From contig JAMQPJ010000621.1 in NCBI GenBank assembly GCA_023717585.1, forward strand, positions 1 to 7,664: DNA of 7,664 nucleotides, read 5' to 3'. Positions 1 to 4,428 of this stretch are shown piece after piece. The stretch is from Thermoanaerobaculia bacterium. Its GTDB lineage: Bacteria; Acidobacteriota; Thermoanaerobaculia; UBA5066. A program made the translations under genes and the position numbers. Under the pieces are notes generated by a model. The model made no database searches and was not told where the DNA came from. It saw nothing but the letters and a program-made list of their open reading frames with translations. How positions within the stretch are numbered: the stretch's first letter is position 1; every line of letters begins with the position of its first letter.

Positions 1-1
1 C

Positions 2-214
2 GTTTCCCTGAAAGGCCTCGACTCCCTCCTTTCGACGGTCCAGATGCCCGCCGGCGTCCCCGTCGGAACGCTCGGAATCGGAAAGTCCGGCGCCGTGAAC
101 GCCGCCCTGCTTGCCGTCGCGATCCTCGCGCTCGAAGATCCGAAGCTCCGCGCGAAGCTCTGGAAGTTCCGCGAGGACCAGGAGAAGGCGGTCCGCTCGC
201 AGACGCTTTCCTGA
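2..214 (+). CDS. purE: PurE, N5-carboxyaminoimidazole ribonucleotide mutase (C-terminal part, 5' end outside window)
   Basis: The window opens inside this gene. Frame 2 reads 70 residues to a TGA at 212-214. The visible part carries the C-terminal signature of class I PurE: a GLDSLLSTVQMPAGVPVGTL stretch, then GIGKSGAVNAALLAVAILA. In the family this forms part of the subunit core around the active site. PurE converts N5-CAIR to CAIR in cytoplasmic purine biosynthesis, working with PurK. The last 25 or so residues are charged (KLRAKLWKFREDQEKAVRSQ), as in the family's C-terminal helix. The catalytic N-terminal half is not visible. No purK follows; the next gene encodes an unrelated secreted protein. 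The identification rests on motif recognition and is firm despite the truncation. Confidence 0.93.
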   Translation, partial: VSLKGLDSLLSTVQMPAGVPVGTLGIGKSGAVNAALLAVAILALEDPKLRAKLWKFREDQEKAVRSQTLS

Positions 215-225
215 ACCGCGGAGAA

Positions 226-253
226 GGACTGTGAAGACGGGACTGTGAAGACG
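226..253 (+). repeat. Perfect 14-base tandem duplication after purE
   Basis: The unit GGACTGTGAAGACG occurs at 226-239 and again at 240-253 with no mismatch. It lies 12 bases after the purE stop. Each copy contains a GTGAAGACG string, and the first is preceded by a purine-rich GGAGAAGGA (220-228) that resembles a ribosome binding site. The first GTG opens a five-codon frame ending at TGA. The second opens a long arginine-rich frame that I reject as a gene. It is probably a simple slippage duplication in the purE 3' region. Confidence 0.85.
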
Positions 254-362
254 CATGGAGACGGATTCGATTCGGGTACGTGCGCCTCGTCATCTGTTCT
301 GCCGGGTTACGATCGGGACACGCGGCCCCGGGAGCCTTCGCCTGCGGCCGAAAGGAGAGACC

Positions 363-806
363 ATGACCTTCCGCAAGATCGCCACGTTCGTCATCGTCTC
401 GCTCGGTCTCGCCGCCGCTCTCGACCTCCGGGCCGACCCAAACGAAGAGGAAGGCGTCCGCGCGGCTGCCGGCCATTACCTGAAGGGACATGCGACCGGC
501 GACCCCGACGAGTTCCGCAAGGCCTTTCACTCCGAGGCGAAACTGTTCTGGATCAAGGAGGGCGCTCTCGCGCAGCGCACGAGCGCCGACTACATCGCGG
601 GAGCGACGGGAAAGCCTGCCGCCGACGAGGCGCAGAGGAAGCGCCGCATCGTCAGCGTGGACATCACCGGCGACACCGCGGTGGTGAAGGTCGAGCTGGA
701 CTATCCGAACGCCTTCCTGACCGACTACCTGTCGATGCTGAAGATCGACGGTCAGTGGAAGATCATCAATAAGATCTTCCACGCCCGCCCGAAGAAGACA
801 TCCTGA
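363..806 (+). CDS. Secreted NTF2-like / putative lumazine-binding family protein
   Basis: This 147-residue protein has an N-terminal signal peptide: basic MTFRK, a hydrophobic core of about residues 7-20, then ALDLRADP, with cleavage likely near residue 24. The mature part reads like the SnoaL/NTF2-like fold, close to the putative lumazine-binding family (Pfam PF12893 from memory): HYLKGHATGDPDEFRKAFH, then KLFWIKEG, ITGDTAVVKVELDYPNAFLTDYLSMLKIDGQWKI and a closing NKIFHARP. Members are small cone-shaped barrels that bind small ligands or have no known activity; the ligand here cannot be told. I chose the ATG at 363 because AAGGAG (352-357) sits 5 bases before it and because it places the signal peptide at the start. 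The in-frame ATG at 255 would add 36 residues and bury the signal. The gene stands alone on the plus strand and converges on the amidohydrolase, with 16 bases between their ends. Confidence 0.85.
   Translation: MTFRKIATFVIVSLGLAAALDLRADPNEEEGVRAAAGHYLKGHATGDPDEFRKAFHSEAKLFWIKEGALAQRTSADYIAGATGKPAADEAQRKRRIVSVDITGDTAVVKVELDYPNAFLTDYLSMLKIDGQWKIINKIFHARPKKTS
755..782. repeat. Perfect 10-base inverted repeat (stem-loop) in the 3' end of the NTF2-like gene
   Basis: GTGGAAGATC (755-764) and GATCTTCCAC (773-782) are exact reverse complements around an 8-base A/T-rich loop (765-772). The structure lies within the codons for QWKIINKIFHA and ends 24 bases before the end of the stop codon. No U-tract follows, only GC-rich sequence, so it is not a canonical intrinsic terminator. 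It lies next to a convergent gene end, where a hairpin could protect the mRNA 3' end or help stop transcription. Confidence 0.7.
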
Positions 807-822
807 TCGTCGCCCGGCGGAT

Positions 823-1905
823 TTACTTCGGAAAGCCGGAACCGTCGAGACCGGGAAGGATCCGCAAGGCGTTCTTGTAGTAGAGCTTCCTGAGCACCTC
901 GTCCGGCAGGTCGAGACCGTACATCTTCCAGAACGCGTGCCGCTTCCTGTAGTAGTCGAAGTACTCGTCGGCTGTCTCCAGCAAGCGAAAGTAGACGTGG
1001 TACTCCTCCGGCGCCCAGGTGTCCTTACCGAAGAGGACACGGTCCTGGTACCTCACGAACCACTCCCGCGCGAAGCGAGGCTGACGCCCGAGCTCGGCGA
1101 GGACCGCGCCGATTTCCGTGTAGACGTTCGGGCGCTCGTCGAGGAGCTTCCCGAGCCGGGCCAGATTCCCGCCCATCCAGCCCAGGTGCGCATCGATGAA
1201 TACGGTGTGTGGGTGGCGCGCGAAGAGGCGATGCTGCTCGCCGATGAGCGTCTCCCAGGGCGGGAATTGATCCGGCGGGCGTGCTCTTCCCGGGAACTGC
1301 TTGAGCTCGAGCCAGCGCTCGTTGAAGCGGTCCTGGGGCTCGAAAAACGACGCGGGCTCGGCCGTGTGAATGAGGACGGGGATCTTCAGCTCGGCGCACT
1401 TCTCGAAGACCGGGTCGAGGCGCGGGTCGTCGACGTGAACCCTCTGGCCCTTCCCGTCTTTCACCGTCATGCCGAAGTTCTTGAAGATCTTCAGGCCCTT
1501 CGCGCCTGCCTTCATGTCCTCCGTGAGCTGCGCGGCGGCACGAGTGCCCCAGCCGGGCGCATCGATTCCCGCCAGGTCGAGGTTCGCGAAGGTCAGCATC
1601 CGGCCGGGATGGATCACCGCGGTCTTCACGCCCTTCGCGAGAGCCTCGCCGCTCCGCCCGCTCAGATTGACCATGACGCGCATGTTCAGGGCGTCCATGT
1701 CCTTCACGAGGCGGTCGAGCTCCTCCTTCGACATGCCGATGTTCTGATGGTTGTGCACGTCGACGAACGGGTACTTCGCCCGCGTGATCCGGTGCTCCGG
1801 GACCGCGAGCGTGGACCTGGGCTCGTACTCCTCGATCGACATCGTTTGGCCGTCCGCGCACCCCACCACGACCAGGGTGGCCAGCGCAGCCGTTCGGATC
1901 TTCAT
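823..1905 (-). CDS. Amidohydrolase-family (amidohydrolase 2 type) metal-dependent hydrolase, predicted lipoprotein
   Basis: This 360-residue protein starts MKIRTAALATLVVVGCADG, a short lipoprotein signal with a VVGC lipobox and Cys16 as the probable lipidation site. The mature enzyme would be anchored outside the cytoplasm. The rest matches the TIM-barrel amidohydrolase-2 family (PF04909 type). It has the HxH strand-1 motif in FVDVHNHQ (H51, H53), Lys139 in KGLKIFKNFG, H180 in PVLIHTAEP, H240 in FIDAHLGWMGG and D295 in LFGKDTW. The last lies where the family's strand-8 Asp is expected. The substrate is unknown; relatives include decarboxylases and lactonases. The ATG (1905-1903) overlaps the MurF stop as ATGA, and GGAGGGG (1914-1920, inside murF) lies 8 bases upstream, so translation is probably coupled to MurF. 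The frame stays open far upstream of this ATG, but only as a shadow of murF. Confidence 0.88.
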   Translation of the reverse strand: MKIRTAALATLVVVGCADGQTMSIEEYEPRSTLAVPEHRITRAKYPFVDVHNHQNIGMSKEELDRLVKDMDALNMRVMVNLSGRSGEALAKGVKTAVIHPGRMLTFANLDLAGIDAPGWGTRAAAQLTEDMKAGAKGLKIFKNFGMTVKDGKGQRVHVDDPRLDPVFEKCAELKIPVLIHTAEPASFFEPQDRFNERWLELKQFPGRARPPDQFPPWETLIGEQHRLFARHPHTVFIDAHLGWMGGNLARLGKLLDERPNVYTEIGAVLAELGRQPRFAREWFVRYQDRVLFGKDTWAPEEYHVYFRLLETADEYFDYYRKRHAFWKMYGLDLPDEVLRKLYYKNALRILPGLDGSGFPK

Positions 1906-3359
1906 GAGGGTCGCCCCTCCGCCGCGGCGAGCGCGTCCACGACGCGCTCGAGCTTCATGCCGCGGCTCCCCTTGACAAGGAGGAAGTCTCCCGGCGCGAG
2001 CTGCGGCTTCAGCCACGCGAGGAGCGGCTCGATATCGGTGAAGTGGGCGGAAGAAGAAGGAGAAGGCGAAGAAGAGAATTCTTCGAAAGTAAGAGAAGAA
2101 CGAGGACCGAAGAATGCGGCGACGGCGACGCCTGACTCGCGCGCCCGGCGGCCCACCTCCCGGTGCGCGTCCTGCTCCGCTGCTCCGAGCTCCAGCATGT
2201 CGCCGAGGACGGCGACGGCCCGGCCCTGCCCGGCCGTGAGTGTCTTCAGCGTCGCGAGGGCGGCCTCCATCGAGGCGGGCGAGGCGTTGTAGCAGTCGTC
2301 GAGAATCGTGAGGCCCGAGGGAGCCCGGACGACGCTCGAGCGATGAGAATCGGGCTTCGCGGCGGCAAGGCCGCGCGAGATCTCGTCGAATGAGCAAGTG
2401 AGAGAAAGAGCGACGGCGGCCGCGGCCGCGGCATTCATCGCGTTGTGCTCCCCCACGAACCCCAGCCTGACGGTGACTCTGCGGGGCTGTAGGTTTCCAC
2501 CGAGGCGCCCGCTCGCGGAACGGCCATCCCACTCTTCCCCTTCTAAGCAAATCTCTTGACCTTTCACGCCAAGAGCCGTGATCCGAGAAAGACGAACGTC
2601 CGCCCAAGGGCTCTTACCAAAAAAAACTTTCTTCACGCCGCTCGCCACGCGCTCCGCCTGAGCCATGCAGCGCGCGTCGTCCGCGTTCACGACCGCGATG
2701 GAGCCCGGGAGGAGTCCGCGATACAGCTCGCCCTCCGCCTCGGCGACGCCGTCGAGGTCCTTCAGGAACTCGAGGTGCTCGGCCGCGACGAGTGTCACGA
2801 CCCCCGCGTCCGGCTTCGCGATCTGGGTGAGCCGTTGGAGCTCGCCGGGCGCGGACATCCCGAGCTCGAGGACGGCGGCGCGGTGCTCGCCCGACAGCCG
2901 GAACAGCGTGAGCGGGACGCCGACCTCGTTGTTGAGGTTCCCTTCCGTCGCGAGCGCGGGCCCGCGCGTCCTCAGGATCGCCGCGAGCATCTCCTTCGTC
3001 GTCGTCTTGCCGTTCGAGCCCGCGACGGCGCCGACCGGGATCCGGAACCGCTGCCGGTGAAAGCCCGCGAGAGCGCCGAGCGCCCGGAGTGTGTCCTCCA
3101 CCTCGAAGAGCGGGAGACCCGGGACGAGCGGAGTGCCTCTCCGGACGACCGCGGCTCCCGCCCCCCTGGCCCTTGCCTCGGCGAGGAGGTCGTGCGCGTC
3201 GAAGCGCTCGCCCTTCAGCGCGACGAAAAGCGCCGCCTCCCGAACGAGCCGGGTGTCCGTTGAGACGGAGGGAAAGCCCTCCGGCGCCGCCGGCGGCGCA
3301 GCCGTCCCCGCCGCGCGCGCGACCTCCCCGGCCGTGAAGAGCGGCTCAGCCTGAGACGT
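1902..3359 (-). CDS. murF: MurF, UDP-N-acetylmuramoyl-tripeptide--D-alanyl-D-alanine ligase (start codon anomalous)
   Basis: MurF is an ATP-dependent cytoplasmic ligase that adds D-Ala-D-Ala to UDP-MurNAc-tripeptide. From the proposed ACG start (3359-3357) it has 485 residues. The N-terminal UDP-binding domain is intact: EPLFTAGEVARAAG, VSTDTR and ALFVALKGERFDAHD. The ATP-binding P-loop GSNGKTTTKEM is near 114-124, EHLEF near 194, GEHNAMNA near 303, DCYNASPAS near 355, GDMLELG near 386 and KGSRGMKLE near 463. The frame is open back to a TGA at 3392-3390 but contains no ATG, GTG or TTG before the conserved domain. The first GTG (3101-3099) would delete that whole domain, so I reject it. ACG is preceded by AAGGGA (3369-3364) at 4 bases. 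A one-base error hiding the ATG at 3393 is an equal alternative. A Ser-rich insertion lies near residues 429-437. No murE or mraY is adjacent. The family call is secure; the start is not. Confidence 0.88.
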   Translation of the reverse strand, partial: TSQAEPLFTAGEVARAAGTAAPPAAPEGFPSVSTDTRLVREAALFVALKGERFDAHDLLAEARARGAGAAVVRRGTPLVPGLPLFEVEDTLRALGALAGFHRQRFRIPVGAVAGSNGKTTTKEMLAAILRTRGPALATEGNLNNEVGVPLTLFRLSGEHRAAVLELGMSAPGELQRLTQIAKPDAGVVTLVAAEHLEFLKDLDGVAEAEGELYRGLLPGSIAVVNADDARCMAQAERVASGVKKVFFGKSPWADVRLSRITALGVKGQEICLEGEEWDGRSASGRLGGNLQPRRVTVRLGFVGEHNAMNAAAAAAVALSLTCSFDEISRGLAAAKPDSHRSSVVRAPSGLTILDDCYNASPASMEAALATLKTLTAGQGRAVAVLGDMLELGAAEQDAHREVGRRARESGVAVAAFFGPRSSLTFEEFSSSPSPSSSAHFTDIEPLLAWLKPQLAPGDFLLVKGSRGMKLERVVDALAAAEGRPS

Positions 3360-3393
3360 AGCGTCCCTTCGCGAGGGAGGAGCCCCGGCTCAT
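3346..3393 (-). other. Possible 15-codon leader frame overlapping the ATP-grasp stop and the MurF 5' end
   Basis: An ATG at 3393-3391 overlaps the ATP-grasp stop as ATGA, the same arrangement seen at the MurF/amidohydrolase junction. Its frame reads MSRGSSLAKGRYVSG and stops at TGA 3348-3346, inside the MurF N-terminal codons but one base out of MurF's frame. Removing one base between 3390 and 3360, for instance from the GGGG run of the minus strand (about 3387-3384), would join this ATG directly to MurF. No clear Shine-Dalgarno sequence precedes it. It could be the true MurF start hidden by an indel or read error, a coupling leader peptide, or chance. Confidence 0.35.
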
Positions 3394-4352
3394 CTCGTGA
3401 GACCGAGCAGGCTCGGCCACGTTCCCGTGCTCTCGAAGGCGCGCGGATGCCTGGCGCGATCGACGAGGTATTCGGCCATCGTGCGCACGATCCACCGGAA
3501 ATTCTCCTCTCCGACGGAGGCCACGTCGGCATCGGGCGCGCAGTTCATGAAGTCGATCGCGTAGGGGATCTCGTCGCGCACGGCGAATTCCACGGTGTTC
3601 AGGTCGTACCCGAGAGCCTCGCAGAGCGCGAGGGCGCCAGCCGTCATGCGTTCGGCGATCGCCGGCGGGGCGATCCTGCCGCGCGCCGCCTCGTAGCGGA
3701 GGTGGTGCGGCTCCTTCGGGGCGTATCCCATGATCCTGACGCTCTTGCGGCCCACGACGTAGCAGCGGTAGTAGTCGGTGAACTCGATGGCTTCCTGCGC
3801 CATCATCTCGAGGTCGCGCGTCTTGTCGTACGCGAGAAAGAACTCCTCCGGCGTGTCGCACTTGTAGACGTCCTTCCATCCGCCGCCGTGAGCCGGCTTC
3901 AGGAAGACCGGGAAACCGAGGTGGGAGAACACCCGGTCCCAGTCGACCATGTCCAGGTTTCGGAAGGATCTCTCGGTCGTGTTCGGCGGGCGCTCCTTGT
4001 GCGGCAGAAGGACCGTCTTCGGCACGGCGACTCCCGCCGCGAGCGCGACGACGTTGTCGAAGAACTTGTCGTCGGCCGACCACCAGATCGGGTTGTTCAC
4101 GACCTCGACACCGCGGGCGACGGCGCACTTCAGGAAGGTTCGGTAAAAAGGGACCTCGTGGCTGATCCGATCCAGGATCACGGCATCCTCGAAGGACTGC
4201 TCCTGCGCGAGGTGCGAGATCTTCACCGGGCCGCTTTCGATCGCGTCGCCGCTTTTCTTCGCGAGCTCGTTGATCTCGTTCATCAGGGCCCAGGGAAACG
4301 TGTCCTCCATGCCGAAGAGAACCCCGATCCGTCTATTCGCAACCAGCGTCAT
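3390..4352 (-). CDS. ATP-grasp family ligase (RimK/glutathione-synthetase-like), substrate unknown
   Basis: This 320-residue protein has no signal peptide or membrane segment. Residues 1-110 form a pre-ATP-grasp domain (RRIGVLFGMEDTFPWALMNE; ILDRISHEVPFYR; NNPIWWSADDKFF). The ATP-grasp core follows: FPVFLKPAHGGGW with the likely ATP-binding Lys152 and the glycine-rich loop, AQEAIEF with Glu187 as a nucleotide contact, then LNTVEFAVRD (Glu255) and PYAIDFMNCAPD (Asp267, Asn270) as probable metal ligands. Such enzymes activate a carboxylate as an acyl-phosphate and join it to an amine or thiol. The substrate cannot be read from the sequence, and this is not a standard Ddl. The ATG at 4352 has a GGGGGAG tract 4 bases upstream. 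The TGA (3392-3390) is in the same frame as MurF, just 30 bases before the proposed MurF start, so the two are surely co-transcribed. Confidence 0.85.
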   Translation of the reverse strand: MTLVANRRIGVLFGMEDTFPWALMNEINELAKKSGDAIESGPVKISHLAQEQSFEDAVILDRISHEVPFYRTFLKCAVARGVEVVNNPIWWSADDKFFDNVVALAAGVAVPKTVLLPHKERPPNTTERSFRNLDMVDWDRVFSHLGFPVFLKPAHGGGWKDVYKCDTPEEFFLAYDKTRDLEMMAQEAIEFTDYYRCYVVGRKSVRIMGYAPKEPHHLRYEAARGRIAPPAIAERMTAGALALCEALGYDLNTVEFAVRDEIPYAIDFMNCAPDADVASVGEENFRWIVRTMAEYLVDRARHPRAFESTGTWPSLLGLTR

Positions 4353-4364
4353 CGCACTCCCCCT

Positions 4365-4378
4365 CGCGGCGCGCCGCG
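4365..4378. repeat. 14-base perfect palindrome upstream of the ATP-grasp gene
   Basis: CGCGGCGCGCCGCG is its own reverse complement. It lies 12 bases upstream of the ATP-grasp start codon and at the expected transcription start of the candidate promoter at 4386-4415. In GC-rich DNA such a palindrome may be chance, but the position would suit an operator or a 5' hairpin. Confidence 0.45.
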
Positions 4379-4385
4379 CCGCGGC

Positions 4386-4415
4386 ATCCTAGCGGACTCT
4401 CGAGAAGGGGCGCAA
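4386..4415 (-). promoter_or_regulatory. Candidate promoter for the ATP-grasp/murF/amidohydrolase genes
   Basis: Read on the minus strand, TTGCGC (4415-4410) and TAGGAT (4391-4386) are separated by 18 bases. The -10 element matches consensus at four of six positions and the -35 element at three. The site lies in the 76-base gap between the kinase stop and the ATP-grasp start, about 34 bases before the start codon. I found no convincing terminator after the kinase, so read-through from the kinase gene is equally possible. Confidence 0.3.
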
Positions 4416-4428
4416 TTTCGAGATTCCC

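Noticed and set aside
255..362. Upstream start giving a 183-residue NTF2-like protein
   Set aside because: No ribosome binding site at 255, and it would place 36 residues before the signal peptide. The ATG at 363 has AAGGAG at ideal spacing.
245..772. 175-codon frame starting at the second copy of the 14-base repeat
   Set aside because: Arginine/proline-rich translation with no domain, overlapping the NTF2-like gene in another frame; that gene has the signal peptide and family motifs.
807..822. Bidirectional terminator in the 16-base gap between convergent genes
   Set aside because: The gap is too short and has no clear stem followed by a U-tract on either strand.
937..2292. A 451-codon plus-strand open frame opposite the amidohydrolase and murF
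   Set aside because: It lies antisense to two well-identified genes, has no recognisable domain and is the expected mirror of GC-rich codon use on the other strand.
1906..2607. N-terminal extension of the amidohydrolase frame to 594 residues
   Set aside because: The extension is Arg/Gly-rich shadow of murF. The ATG at 1905 has a strong ribosome binding site and starts a lipoprotein signal peptide.
1902..3101. MurF beginning at the GTG at 3101
   Set aside because: It would remove the whole UDP-binding domain, whose conserved motifs are visible in the same frame upstream.
3390..3392. TGA between ATP-grasp and MurF as a recoded codon giving a fusion protein
   Set aside because: The two frames coincide, but the linker between them has no conserved features, and I see no selenocysteine-type element. 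One-in-three chance explains the shared frame.
4392..4428. Intrinsic terminator after the kinase gene
   Set aside because: The repeated TCTCGA strings do not form a strong hairpin and no U-tract follows.
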